Positions 20,650-33,804 of a DNA stretch of 64,000 nt are shown in pieces. A model generated the notes under the pieces. It saw only the letters and a list, made by a program, of their open reading frames with translations, had not been told where the DNA came from and made no database searches. Every line of letters begins with the position of its first letter. Within the stretch, counting starts at the first letter, position 1. The stretch is from Anthopleura xanthogrammica. Lineage: Eukaryota > Cnidaria > Anthozoa > Actiniaria > Actiniidae. A program made the position numbers and the translations under genes. The stretch covers positions 4,052,169 through 4,116,168 of the forward strand of contig OZ025218.1 of the NCBI GenBank assembly GCA_964019055.1, given 5' to 3'.

Positions 20650-22367
20650 AAAGGAGCAAAAACTATTCAAAACACACTGTTTAAGTAAAGACCCTGAAAA
20701 AGTCAAACACTACAAAGCATACAACAATAAACTGAATAGAACTAAAGAAGCACCAAAAGGGCATACTTTAAAAACCAATTTGATTTAAATAGTCAAAACT
20801 TAAAAACAACATGGAAACTTATTGGGACGTTATTTAACAAGAACAAAAATTCACAAACGCAAATAACTAAATTAATATATCAAAACAAATCTTACATTGA
20901 TAAGAAGGATATTGTACATAAACTAAATATACACTTCACCAATGTAGGAGAATGTTTAGCAGAACAACTTCCAAAAACTGACATAAGCCCGTTAAGTTAC
21001 ATTAAAAGATCGTTTCGCGATAGTTTTATGTTTAGAAGCATAACACCAGAAGAGGTACACAATACAATTATGAACTTAAATACCAATAAGTCTACACTTG
21101 GGATTCCTCAAAAGTTTTTAAAAATTGCCTGCAATCAAATTTCTGAACCGTTAGCTATGATATTTAATTTATCGATTCTTCAGGGAGTTGTTCCAAATTC
21201 TCTGAAGATATCGAGGATTACACCTATTGATAAGGGCGGAAATTCAATTGAACCACAGGGAATTATCGTCCAATATCCACACTATCAACTTTAACACAAA
21301 TATTTGAAAAACTCGTACACAAACAACCAACTCATTACATTTATAAGCATAAAATTTTGTTTGATTACCAATTTGGCTTCAGAAAAGGTCACTCCACTGC
21401 GCAAGCAATAGCGGAAATTACAGACAATCTAAAGAAGGCTATTGATAACAACTTGCATACTTGTGGGGTCTTTGTAGACTTTTCAAAAGCCTTTGATACC
21501 GTAAACCACCAAATTTTAATTAAAAAATTAGAAAAATATGGCATCCGGGGTCTACCGTTGTCATGGTTTAAAAACTACGTACAAAATAAAAAACAATTTG
21601 TTGTCCTTGATGATATAGAATCTGATCAACAAACAATAACATGTGGTATCCCACAGAGTAGTGTAATAGGCCCGCTTTTGTTTCTAATTTATATAAACGA
21701 TCTTCCACAAAGTACGGATAAACTCCTGTTCAAAATCTTTGCTAATGATACAAATTTATTTGCTACTGCAAAAGACCTTAACTCATTAGCAAATATTATG
21801 AATCAGGAGCTAGGCAAGGTCAAAGAATGGTGCGATACAAAAAAATTATCAATAAACACAGCAAAAACGAATTTTATGGTAGTTAAGTCTCCACGGAAAA
21901 AAGATCACCAAATTGATATAGAAATCCCTATAAACAATGGAATGGAACTGCTCATTGAGAGGAAAAACTTTATGAAATATTTGGGTGTTATGATAGACGA
22001 CTCAATGAGTTGGAAACATCCCATTTCGTACATATGCTCACGCATATCCCGTAATACGGGGATTATTGCAAAATTAAGGCACTATCTTTCAGTTAAACAG
22101 CTAAAGCAGATATATTACAACCTTATTTATCCCTATACATCCTACGCTATCATGGCTTGGGGAAGCACATACACAACACATCTTACGAAAAACCAGACAA
22201 AGCAAAATCACATCATACGCTTAATCTTTTTTACCACACTTTACGGTAAAGATACACCAAGTGCTAAGCCTTTGATGAACTTGCTGGATATTCTTACAGT
22301 AAAAAAACGTTTACTACTTACATGTACTAAAATTTATGCACTTATGGCGTATTGGGGCGCTCCCTAG
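20650..22367 (+). pseudogene. LINE reverse transcriptase with inactivating changes
   Basis: The N-terminal RT region runs in shifting frames from 20650. A frameshift near 21262 separates TPIDKGGNSIEPQ from the main 336-codon frame at 21357-22367. That frame has QFGFRKGHSTAQA, motif A FVDFSKAFDTVNH, motif B GIPQSSVIGP (normally GIPQGSVLGP) and motif C FANDTN, where the catalytic FADD has become FAND. A YLGVMIDDSMSW stretch follows. A C-terminal WNSILTELKSCK fragment continues after a stop, near 22507-22550. Loss of one catalytic Asp predicts no polymerase activity. Confidence 0.85.
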
Positions 22368-22995
22368 CATCTTTAACACTATGTTTAAATATGCTGGAGA
22401 TATGTACAATTACAATACAAGATATGCAAGTGACCGTAACTTATAGAAATCGAAAGTTAGGACAAATATTGGCAAACAATCGATTTCGTTCATGGCAATC
22501 GATATTTGGAACAGTATTCTAACTGAACTTAAATCCTGTAAAAAACATATTTTTTCTCAAAAAAACTCAAACAGAATTTACTTGATCAACAAATTATTGA
22601 ATGTAATGTATAAATGTATACTACAATTATGCATTTATACACTATATGATATTTTCCAATCAATTATATCATATGTCTTAAGTTATACCAATAATTTTCT
22701 TTCTTAATTGATTCAATTTACCTCATTATCAAATTATGTAATTCTATTACATATATCCATTGTAATTATATTCTATTTATATAAATATATATTTTCTTTA
22801 AACCTGAATTACTATTATAACTAAAAGACTGGGGGCTAACCAGAAAACCTAACAGTTAATTTAGCCCCCAGGCTCTTCTTATATTCAAACAAAAATGTAA
22901 ATCAAAACTGTAAATCATTTTAGAATTACTAATTCAATGTATAAAATTGTAATATTTCAAGAGAGCAAATAAACTAAACTTGTAAACCTAAACTT

Positions 22996-25900
22996 GTAAG
23001 CTTTTGCTGACAAAATGTTTTTTACTGTGACTTTTTTCTTGCTGATAACACGACGTTTTTACTGCTAAAATGACAATTACGCTGAGAAAAACACATTTTT
23101 GGTGACAAAAAGACTGTTTTGCTGAGAAAAAAGTTTTTTGCTGAAAAAAAACTGAAAAAAGCCCATTTTTGCTCTCAAAACGACGTTTTTAGGATGACTT
23201 TTTGCTGAGACAACCATATTATTGCTCATGAAAATACCTCATGAGATGAAAACACGACTTTTTGGCTAAAAAAAATGAGCTTTTGGCTGAGAAAATGTGG
23301 TTTTTGGTAAAAAAAAGTTGTTCTTTGCTGAGAATTTTTTGCTGATAACACGTTGTTTTTAGTGCTAAAATCACAATTTGGGCGAGAAAAGCAAATTTTG
23401 GGTGACAAAAAAAGTGTTTTGCTGACAAAAAAAGCTTTTTGGCTCAAAAAAACTGAAAAAAATCAATTTTTGCTCTCAAAAAAACGTTTATCGCTGACGG
23501 GATGACTTTTTTGCTAAAACAACCACATTATTGCAAATGAAAATACCACATTAGTTGAAGATATGACTTTTTGGCTAAAAAATGAGCTTTTGGCTGAGTA
23601 AATGTGGCTTTTGGTCAAAAAAGGTGTTTTTTGTTGAAATATTTTTTTTTTGCTGAGAAATTTTTTTTGCTGAAAGCACGACGTTTTCACTGGTAAAAGC
23701 AAAAAGCACCTTTTCTCAGCCAAAAGCTCATTTTTTTGCCAAAAAGCCGTGCTTTTATCTCATGACGTATTTTCATGAGCAAAAATTTGGTGGTTTCAGC
23801 AAAAAAAAAACCCGTCAGCGAAAAAACGTCGTTTTGAGAGCCAAAATGGCCATTTTTCAGTTTTTTGGGCCAAAAAGCTTTTTTTCTCAGCAAAACAGTG
23901 CTTTTGTCTCCCAAAATGTGCTTTTATCGCCCAAAATGGCCATTTTTCAGTTTTTTGGGCTAAAAAGGTTTTTTTCCCAGCAAAACAGTGTTTTGGACAC
24001 CCAAAATGTGCTTTTCTCGGCCAAAATATGGTTTTAGCAGTGAAAACGTCGTGTTTTGAGAAAACGAAAATTCTCAGCAAAATTCCAATTTTCTCAGCAA
24101 AAAACACCGTTTTGAGAGACAAAATGGCCTTTTTTCAGTTTTTTGGGCCAAAAAGCTTTTGTTTTCAGCAAAACAGTGTTTTTTTCACCCAAAATGTGCT
24201 TTTCTCGCCCAAAATGTGCTTTTAGCAGTGAAAACGTCGTGTTTTGAGCATAAAAAAATTCTAGCCAAAAATAAAATTTCCTCAGCAAAAAAACCAAAAA
24301 GCTCCTTTTCTCATCCAAAAGCTCATTGTTTTTCGCGAAAAAATCGTGTTTTTGTCTCATGAGATAATTTGAGGAGCAAAAATGTGGTTTTGTCAGCAAA
24401 AAAAGTCACCCCGTCAGTAAAAAACGTTGTTTTGAGAGGCAAAATTGGCTTTTTTCAGTTTTTTGGGATAAAAGCTTTTTTTTCTAGCAAAACAGTATTT
24501 TTATCACCCAAAATGTGCTTTTCTCGCCCAAAATGTGCTTTTAGCAGTGAAAACGTCGTGTTTTGAGCAAAAGAAAATTCTCAGCAAAATCAAATTTTCT
24601 CAAAAAAAAACACACCTTTTTAGACCAAAAAGCACCTTTTTTCAGCCAAAACCCCATTTGTTTTCGCGAAAACGTCGTGTTTTTATCTCATGAGGTATTT
24701 TCAGGAGCAAAAATGTAGTTTTCTCAGCAAAAAAGTCACCGCGTCAGTTTTTCCTGGGCTAAAAAGCTTTTTTTTCAGGAAAACAGCGTTTTTGTCACCC
24801 AAAATGTGCTTTTCTTGCCCAAAATGTCCTTTTAGCAGTGAAAACGTCGTGTTTTGAGGAAAAAAAATTCTCACCACAAAATTTTTTTTTTTAGCAAAAA
24901 GCACCTTTTCTCAGCCAAAAGCTCATTATTTTCGCCAAAAAGTCGTGTTTTAATCTCATTAGGCATTTTTAGGAGCACCAATGTGGTTTTCTCAGCAAAA
25001 AATCAACTTGTCAGTTTTTGCTGGGCTAAAAAGCTTTTTTTTTTTTTCAGGAAAAAAGTGTTTTTCTCACCCAAAATTTGCTTTTAGTAGTGAAAACGTC
25101 GTGTTTTGAGCAAAAAAAAATTCTCAGGAAAAATAAAAATTCTAAGCAAAAAACATTTGTTTTTTCAAAAAGCACTTTTTCTCAGGGAAAAGCTCATTTT
25201 TTTCGCCAAAAAGTATCTCATGACGTATTTTCATGAGCAAAAATTTGGTGGTTTCAGCAAAAAAAAAACCCCGTCAGCGAAAAAACGTCGTTTTGAGAGC
25301 CAAAATGGCCATTTTTCAGTTTTTTGGGCCAAAAAGCTTTTTTTCTCAGCAAAACAGTGCTTTTGTCTCCCAAAATGTGCTTTTATCGCCCATATTGGGC
25401 ATTTTTCAGTTTTTTGGGCTAAAAAGGTTTTTTTCTAGCAAAACAGTATTTTTATCACCCAAAATGTGCTTTTCTCGCCCAAAATGTGCTTTTAGCAGTG
25501 AAAACGTCGTGTTTTGAGCAAAAGAAAATTCTCAGCAAAATCAAATTTTCTCAAAAAAAAACACACCTTTTTAGACCAAAAAGCACCTTTTTTCAGCCAA
25601 AACCCCATTTGTTTTCGCGAAAACGTCGTGTTTTTATCTCATGAGGTATTTTCAGGAGCAAAAATGTAGTTTTCTCAGCAAAAAAGTCACCGCGTCAGTT
25701 TTTCCTGGGCTAAAAAGCTTTTTTTTCAGGAAAACAGCGTTTTTGTCACCCAAAATGTGCTTTTCTTGCCCAAAATGTCCTTTTAGCAGTGAAAACGTCG
25801 TGTTTTGAGGAAAAAAAATTCTCACCACAAAATTTTTTTTTTTAGCAAAAAGCACCTTTTCTCAGCCAAAAGCTCATTATTTTCGCCAAAAAGTCGTGTT

Positions 25901-28033
25901 TTAATCTCATTAGGCATTTTTAGGAGCACCAATGTGGTTTTCTCAGCAAAAAATCAACTTGTCAGTTTTTGCTGGGCTAAAAAGCTTTTTTTTTTTTTCA
26001 GGAAAAAAGTGTTTTTCTCACCCAAAATTTGCTTTTAGTAGTGAAAACGTCGTGTTTTGAGCAAAAGAAAATTCTCAGCAAATTTCAAATGTTCTCAGCC
26101 AAAAACAGTTTTTTTGACCAAAAAGCACCTTTACTCAGCCAAAACCGAATTTTTTTTCGCCAAAACGTCGTGTTTTTATCTCAAGAGGTATTATCATGAG
26201 CAAAAATTTGGTGGTTTCAGCAAAAAAAAAACCCCGTCAGCGAAAAAACGTCGTTTTGAGAGCCAAAATGGCCATTTTTCAGTTTTTTGGGCCAAAAAGC
26301 TTTTTTTCTCAGCAAAACAGTGCTTTTGTCTCCCAAAATGTGCTTTTATCGCCCATATTGGGCATTTTTCAGTTTTTTGGGCTAAAAAGGTTTTTTTCCC
26401 AGCAAAACAGTGTTTTGGACACCCAAAATGTGCTTTTCTCGGCCAAAATATGGTTTTAGCAGTGAAAACGTTGTGTTTTGAGGAAAAGAAAATTCTCAGC
26501 AAAATTCCAATTTTCTCAGTAAAAAACACCTTTTTTGACAAAAAAGCACCTTTTCTCAGCCAAAACCCCAATTTTTTCGCCGAAAAGTCGTGTTTTTATC
26601 TCATGAGGTATTTTCATGAGCAAAAAGTGATGGTTTCAGCAAACAAGTCATCCCGTCAGCGAAAAACGTCGTTTTGAGAGCCAAAATGGCCATTTTTCAG
26701 TTTTTTGGGCTTAAAAGTTTTTTTTCCCAGCAAAACAGTGTTTTGGACACCCAAAATGTGCTTTTCTCGTCCAAAACTTGCGTTTAGCAGTGAAAACGTC
26801 GTGTTTTGAGCAAAAGAAAATTCTCAGCAAAATTCCAATTTTCTCAGGAAAAAACACCTTTTTTGACCAAAAAGCACCTTTTCTCAGCCAAAACCCCATT
26901 TTTTTTCGCCAAAAAGTCGTGTTTTTATCTGATGAGGTATTTTCATGAGGAAAAAGTAGTGATTTCAGGAAACAAGTCATGCCGTCAGCGAAGAACGTGG
27001 TTTTGAGAGCCAAAATGGCCATTTTTCAGTTTTTTGGGCTAAAAAGCTTTTTTTTCTTCAGCAAAACAGTGTTTAGGACACCCAAAATGTGCTTTTCTCG
27101 GCCAAAATGTGCTTTTAGCAGTTAAAACGTCGTGTTTTGAGGAAAAGAAGATTCTCAGGAAAATTCAAATTTTCTCAGCAAAAAACACCTTTTTTCAGCC
27201 AAAACCCCATTTTTTTTCGCCAAAAAGTCGTGTTTTTATCTCATGAGGTATTTTCATGAGCAAAAAGTGATGGTTTCAGCAAACAAGTCATGCCGTCAGC
27301 GAAAACGTCGTTTTGAGAGCCAAAATGGCCATTTTTCAGTTTTTTGGGCTAAAAAGGTTTTTTTCCAGCAAAACAGTGTTTTGGACACCCAAAATGTGCT
27401 TTACTTGGCCAAAATGTGCGTTTAGCAGTGAAAACGTCGTGTTTTGAGCAAAATAATATTCTCAGCAAAATTCAAATTTTCTCAGCTAAAAACAGTTTTT
27501 TTGACCAAAAAAGCACCTTTTCTCAGCAAAACCGCATTTTTTTTCGCCAAAAAGTCGTGTTTTAATCTCATGAGGTATTTTCATGAGTAAAAAGTGGTGG
27601 CTTCAGCAAACAAGTCATGCCGTCAGCGAAAAACGTCAGTAATTTTTGAGTTTTTTGGGCTAAAAAGCTTTATTTTTCAGCAAAACAGTGTTTTGGACAC
27701 CCAAAATGTGCTTTTCTCGGCCAAAATGTGCGTTTAGCAGTGAAAACGTCGTGTTTTGAGCAAAAGAAAATTCTCAGCAAAATTCCAATTTTCTCAGCAA
27801 AAAACAGCTTTTTTGACCAAAAAGCACCTTTTCTCAGCCAAAACCCCATTTTTTTTCGCCAAAAAGTCGTGTTTTTATCTCATGAGGTATTTTCATGAGC
27901 AAAAAGTGGTGGTTTCAGCAAACAGGTCACGCCGTCAGCGAAAAACGTCGTTTTGAGAGCCAAAATGGCCATTTTTCAGGTTTTTGGGCTAAAAAGCTTT
28001 TTTTCCCAGCAAAACAGTGTTTTGGACACCCAA
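22996..28033. repeat. AT-rich satellite block, older diverged monomers, with inverted segment
   Basis: 22996 to about 23700 is in reverse orientation (TTTTGCTGAG motifs, about 308-bp spacing), continuing the reverse segment left of the LINE. From about 23700 to 28033 it is in the plus orientation. Monomers are less alike than in the 49891-64000 block. A 951-bp segment is duplicated in tandem (about 24470-25090 and 25420-26040). Open frames on both strands reflect the roughly 21-bp period. Confidence 0.9.
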
Positions 28034-28332
28034 CACTGCGCATAAAGACGAATATACGGGCGCGAATACTATAGAAAACGGATAGGCAAACTACAGGTAT
28101 TCAAGAATTTTCGATGGTAATCAAAACCTTCTAACGTCACGTCAACCTAGAGCTGGAATCTAGGATCCAGAACGATTTCCCGAATTCTTCTAGAAAACTC
28201 CTCGACTGATTTCGAGTTTTCAAGAATAGAAAGTTCGTATTTTATAGTTGTTTGAATATTTCAACGCATAGCGCCTCTTTCGTTTGGTTCACATTCTAGG
28301 CTATCTTAGGTGTTACTAGAGTATTCGATTTT

Positions 28333-28680
28333 CAATTTGTCGTATTCTATAGTATTCAGCTCGAATACTCGGGTACTATGCGTTTTCATGAAAAATATGT
28401 TTGTCAATTTGTCGTATTCTATAGTATTCAGCTCGAATACTCGCGTACTATGCGTTTTCATGAAAAATATGTTTGTCAATTTGTCGTATTCTATAGTATT
28501 CATCTCGAATACCCGCGTACTATGCGTTTTCAAGCAAAATCGGTTTATTAATTTGTCGTATTCTATAGTATTCAGCTCGAATACCCGCGTACTATGCGTT
28601 TTCAAGCAAAATCGGTTTATCAATTTGTCGTATTCTATAGTATTCAGCTCGAATACCCGCGTACTATGCGTCGTATTCAA
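28333..28680 (+). repeat. 72-bp tandem repeat, about five copies
   Basis: Units start at 28333, 28405, 28477, 28549 and 28621, exactly 72 bp apart, each with TTTGTCGTATTCTATAGTAT and a GCTCGAATAC block. Because 72 is a multiple of three, stop-free frames run through on both strands. They are not evidence of genes. Confidence 0.9.
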
Positions 28681-29161
28681 GGATGTTCAACTCAAATACA
28701 TTATTTGTAAATTGCAAACTTTTTTTAAAAATTATTATGATCAATCTTTCTCATACACTTGTATTACATCTCAGTTTATCTATTATCACAGGGCTCTGCC
28801 ATTTCTTACAGTCTGCCACTTAAAACATTAAGAAATCTAAAAACTAAGGTTAACTATGAATAAATTTCGAAAAGAATATAAGTCAACAACAACTATATTT
28901 TTGGATCAATTGTTCATCATAAACTGTCTTCATTCTTCCAAGAGGGAGGCTGACTCATCTGAATTATTTCGATTGAAGCCAGCTCTGGATTAAAGTTGAC
29001 TGACGGAGGCATGGTGTTTCATTTTCCTTTTCTATGTCATGAACTGAATTCCTCTCTTTAGTTCTGTTGATGATAAGATGTAAAAAAATATAAGCCTCTT
29101 TTCCTTCGTTGTTTGTTGTGCCCTTTGTTGTGCAGAAACCGCAAAAGTCTTTGTTATCTAG

Positions 29162-29535
29162 CAGTCAAGAATTCTTATTGATATTCAACAATCACTACAA
29201 TCAGTCGAATCCAAACTACCCAAACTTTATTTTAGTAGGCTAAGTGATCCCGAAAATGTCTGTAAGTTTTTTCTTCTACTTAACGTTGACACTGGGCATA
29301 GAATACGAAGTTAAAGTTCGTCACAAACCTTTGGTAAACATTGCCAACTGAAGAATGTTTTAAGAAGTGTAACGCACCTTGACTTCGTATTCTATGTCCA
29401 ACATCAACCACAATTATAAAATAAAACTTACAGAGTTAATCGGGTTCGCTTAGCCTACGAGAATAAGTTTGAGTAGTTCGGATTCAACTGATTCTAGAGA
29501 TTGTTGAATATCCGTGAAGATTTTGAAGAACGGCT
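29162..29535. repeat. Large imperfect inverted repeat inside the 2.9-kb element
   Basis: The arms of about 29162-29325 and 29370-29535 are inverted copies at moderate identity, sharing GATATTCAACAATC, GTAGGCTAAG, CTGTAAGTTTT and ATAGAATACGAAGT. It may be a nested foldback element. Confidence 0.7.
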
Positions 29536-30460
29536 GCCGGCCATTTAGCTACAGCGTATCAACATTGTATTTTATCTGTTAGAATAGGAATATCTTCCAT
29601 GGATTGTATTGCTAGACTTGTTTATTCAGTATACTGATCATAGTGAACATAACTTACCGGTCAAACAGCAAACTTTGCGCCTTACAAGCTTCGATTGTAT
29701 CAATGAAGATCAGGTAGCCATTTATGTTTAGTAGACTGTGTTGGCTCTTTCGCGGCCTTCTCTTCTTCCAAAACGATATTATTTTAAGTCATGATGATAC
29801 TTTCTACATTTCCTCCGCCATCGTGAACAAAGATTTAAAGCCATTTTAGTATACAGAAGCAATAACACCAAGTAAAACTTCTTGACTTTCACACGAATCG
29901 AACTCCCAAGCTTCGAAGACCTCAACGAACTTTTGAATCTGGCCGCCAAGCAGCCGAACTATTCAAATCTAGTCACGTGGTAAAATGCTTTGTTTTCATT
30001 CGTCACTTTTGCTTCTGCCCACAGGCAGCCCAAAAATGTTCAAGAATCAATAGGAAAATAAATCACTTACTGGACAGATCTTTTCTTTCGCAAATTGTCT
30101 TTGAGTCATGGTTTATCTGCGACCCACTACGTTGAAATAATATTTTTGTTTTTATATAACTCAGTGAAGAGTTTTGAATATCCTTTTCAGCCAACGCCTT
30201 TTTTTAGTTATTCTGTTGAAAACTTTGAAACGCATATAAAAGATAACGTAGTTGGGTGATTATTCACGGTCCGCACAAGATAATAATTCGTAAGCTGCCG
30301 TTACATGCTGCATTTATTCTCGTGCTGCCAATGCAAATCCGGATTTTTGTTGCAGCAAATTATTGCAATGCCTACCATACGAAGAAAGTTTCTGGGTCAA
30401 AATAGATCCTTTAAAAATCCTGTTTGGCTAGCCTGAGTTATTGCCTTCTGCTCCCGCCGG

Positions 30461-30925
30461 TATATTCTAGTGTGATGTAATACTCCAAGTTTTCTAAAGT
30501 ATTCCATGTGAAAAATCTAGAGAAACCTGACTTTTTTAAAGCGTATCGAATACCCTTGAAAACGTAAAATCAATAATGAGATTTTGGCGATTAAGAGATC
30601 AGTAAATATATAAGCTGAATATAATTATGTATACGCATCCAGTACTTTTTCGCTATCATAAGTTTGACTAGTAGGCGAGTTTCGATGAGATAAGCGTTGC
30701 GATTAAACTGATTAAATATAATTTCAAGTTTACTTCTTGAATGATGCCCGTGTACTTTGCTTGTTATCGTCACCCTAGAGACGTACCCTAAACACTAGGT
30801 ATACGCTCCCGTTTATTCTAGTGTGATGCAGGACTCGAGGTTTTCTTAAGTATTCGATGTGAATATTCTAGGTTGACGTGACGTTTTTACTGCGACGCGA
30901 ATACTCTTGAAAACTCAAAATCAGG
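30461..30925 (+). repeat. Duplicated right subterminal segment
   Basis: 30461-30570 and 30811-30925 are diverged direct copies (TTCTAGTGTGATG, AAGTATTC, GCGAATAC/GCGTATCG, CTTGAAAAC), 350 bp apart. Subterminal repeats of this kind often mark transposase-binding regions. Confidence 0.6.
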
Positions 30926-30977
30926 AAAGAGTTTTCGGTACCTGTAAACTCTTGAAAATTCTCCTTTTCGCGCAGTG

Positions 30978-33804
30978 TAAAATGTGCTTTTCTCGGCCAA
31001 AATGTGCGTTTAACAGTGAAAACGTCGTGTTTTGAGGAAAAGAAAATTCTCAGCAAATTTCAAATTTTCTCAGCAAAAAACACCTTTTTTCACCAAAAAG
31101 CACCTTTTCTCAGCCAAAACCCCATTTTTTTTCGCCAAAAAGTCGTGTTTTTATCTCATGAGGTATTTTCATGAGCAAAAAGTGGTGGTTTCAGCAAACA
31201 GGTCACGCCGTCAGCGAAAAACGTCGTTTTGAGAGCCAAAATGGCCATTTTTCAGTTTTTTGGGCTAAAAAGCTTTTTTTTTCAGCAAAACAGTGTTTTG
31301 GACACCCAAAATGTGCTTTTCTCGGCCAAAATGTGCGTTTAGCAGTGAAAACGTCGTGTTTTGAGCAAAAGAAAATTCTCAGCAAATTTCCAATTTTCTC
31401 AGCAAAAAACACCTTTTTTGACCAAAAAGCACCTTTTCTCAGCCAAAACCCCACTTTTTTCGCCAAAAAGTCGTGTTTTTATCTCATGAGGTATTTTCAT
31501 GAGCAAAAAGTGGTGGTTTCAGCAAACAGGTCACGCCGTCAGCGAAAAACGTCGTTTTGAGAGCCAAAATGGCCATTTTTGAGTTTTTTGGGCTAAAAAG
31601 CTTTTTTTTCAGGAAAACAGTGATTTGGACACCCAAAATGTGTTTCTCCCGGCCAAAATGTGCGTTTAGCAGTGAAAACGTGGTGTTTTGAACAAAGAAA
31701 ATTCTCAGCAAATTTCCAATTTTCTCAGCAAAAAACACCTTTTTTGACCAAAAAGCACCTTTTCTCAGCCAAAACCCCATTTTTTTTCGCCAAAAAGTCG
31801 TGTTTTTATCTCATGAGGTATTTTCATGAGCAAAAAGTGATGGTTTCAGCAAACAGGTCACGCCGTCAGCGAAAAACCTAGTTTTGAGAGCCAAAATGGC
31901 CATTTTTCAGTTTTTTGGGCTAAAAAGCTTTTTTTTCAGCAAAACAGTGTTTTGGACACCCAAAATGTGCTTTTGTCGGCCAAAATGTGCGTTTAGCAGT
32001 GAAAACGTGGTGTTTTGAGCAAAAGAAAATTCTCAGCAAATTTCCAATTTTCTCAGCAAAAAACAGCTTTTTTGACCAAAAAGCACCTTTTCTCAGCCAA
32101 AACCCCATTTTTTTTTCGCCAAAAAGTCGTGTTTTTATCTCATGAGGTATTTTCATGAGCAAAAAGTGGTGGTTTCAGCAAATAGGTCACGCCGTCAGCG
32201 AAAAACGTCGTTTTGAGAGCCAAAATGGCCATTTTTCAGTTTTTTGGGCTAAAAAGCTTTTTTTTCAGCAAAACAGTGATTTGGACACCCAAAATGTGTT
32301 TCTCCCGGCCAAAATGTGCGTTTAGCAGTGAAAACGTGGTGTTTTGAGCAAAAGAAAATTCTCAGCAAATTTCCAATTTTCTCAGCAAAAAACACCTTTT
32401 TTGACCAAAAAGCACCTTTTCTCAGCCAAAACCCCATTTTTTTTTCGCCAAAAAGTCGTGTTTTTATCTCATGAGGTATTTTGATGAGCAAAAAGTGGTG
32501 GTTTCAGCAAATAGGTCACGCCGTCAGCGAAAAACGTCGTTTTGAGAGCCAAAATGGCCATTTTTCAGTTTTTTGGGCTAAAAAGCTTTTTTTTCAGGAA
32601 AACAGTGATTTGGACACCCAAAATGTGTTTCTCCCGGCCAAAATGTGCGTTTAGCAGTGAAAACGTGGTGTTTTGAACAAAGAAAATTCTCAGCAAATTT
32701 CCAATTTTCTCAGCAAAAAACACCTTTTTTGACCAAAAAGCACCTTTTCTCAGCCAAAACCCCATTTTTTTTCGCCAAAAAGTCGTGTTTTTATCTCATG
32801 AGGTATTTTCATGAGCAAAAAGTGATGGTTTCAGCAAACAGGTCACGCCGTCAGCGAAAAACCTAGTTTTGAGAGCCAAAATGGCCATTTTTCAGTTTTT
32901 TGGGCTAAAAAGCTTTTTTTTCAGCAAAACAGTGTTTTGGACACCCAAAATGTGCTTTTGTCGGCCAAAATGTGCGTTTAGCAGTGAAAACGTGGTGTTT
33001 TGAGCAAAAGAAAATTCTCAGCAAATTTCCAATTTTCTCAGCAAAAAACAGCTTTTTTGACCAAAAAGCACCTTTTCTCAGCCAAAACCCCATTTTTTTT
33101 TCGCCAAAAAGTCGTGTTTTTATCTCATGAGGTATTTTCATGAGCAAAAAGTGGTGGTTTCAGCAAATAGGTCACGCCGTCAGCGAAAAACGTCGTTTTG
33201 AGAGCCAAAATGGCCATTTTTCAGTTTTTTGGGCTAAAAAGCTTTTTTTTCAGCAAAACAGTGATTTGGACACCCAAAATGTGTTTCTCCCGGCCAAAAT
33301 GTGCGTTTAGCAGTGAAAACGTGGTGTTTTGAGCAAAAGAAAATTCTCAGCAAATTTCCAATTTTCTCAGCAAAAAACACCTTTTTTGACCAAAAAGCAC
33401 CTTTTCTCAGCCAAAACCCCATTTTTTTTTCGCCAAAAAGTCGTGTTTTTATCTCATGAGGTATTTTCATGAGCAAAAAGTGGTGGTTTCAGCAAATAGG
33501 TCACGCCGTCAGCGAAAAACGTCGTTTTGAGAGCCAAAATGGCCATTTTTCAGTTTTTTGGGCTAAAAAGCTTTTTTTTCAGGAAAACAGTGATTTGGAC
33601 ACCCAAAATGTGTTTCTCCCGGCCAAAATGTGCGTTTAGCAGTGAAAACTTTGTGTTTTGAGCAAAGAAAATTCTCAGCAAATTTCCAATTTTCTCAGCA
33701 AAAAACACCTTTTTTGACCAAAAAGCACCTTTTCTCAGCCAAAACCCCATTTTTTTTCGCCGAAAAGTCGTGTTTTTAGCTCATGAGGTATTTTCATGAG
33801 CAAA
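30978..33804 (+). repeat. Satellite block, ~329-bp monomers, with 985-bp tandem duplication
   Basis: It continues the array interrupted by the 2.9-kb element. About 31560-32545 and 32545-33530 are near-identical three-monomer blocks with a 985-bp offset. Monomers share the GTCACGCCGTCAG variant, unlike the GTGACGCCGTCAG variant right of 49891. Confidence 0.9.

Larger units (their letters stand above)
18506..22995 (+). mobile_element. Degenerate non-LTR retrotransposon inserted in satellite DNA
   Basis: In order it holds a 5'-truncated ORF1 (about 18520-19338), an AP-endonuclease region (about 19744-20650), a reverse transcriptase (about 20660-22570) and a 3' UTR ending in two copies of CTAAACTTGTAA at 22973-22997. 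Reverse-oriented satellite flanks it on both sides. Stops, frameshifts and altered catalytic residues mark it as dead. Confidence 0.85.
28034..30977. mobile_element. 2.9-kb TIR DNA element without transposase, inserted in satellite
   Basis: The ends CACTGCGC (28034-28041) and GCGCAGTG (30970-30977) are inverted. A second inverted block, GTCACGTCAACCTAGA near 28136 and its complement near 30867, supports an extended imperfect TIR. Satellite sequence stops at one edge and resumes at the other at the same monomer position (CACCCAA / AAAATGTGC). The interior has a 72-bp tandem array, a large hairpin and a duplicated right subterminal region, but no gene. Superfamily unknown. Confidence 0.7.

Noticed and set aside
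28306..28831. Overlapping 124- and 173-codon frames on opposite strands
   Set aside because: The 72-bp tandem repeat is a multiple of three, so stop-free frames arise on both strands. No protein signature.
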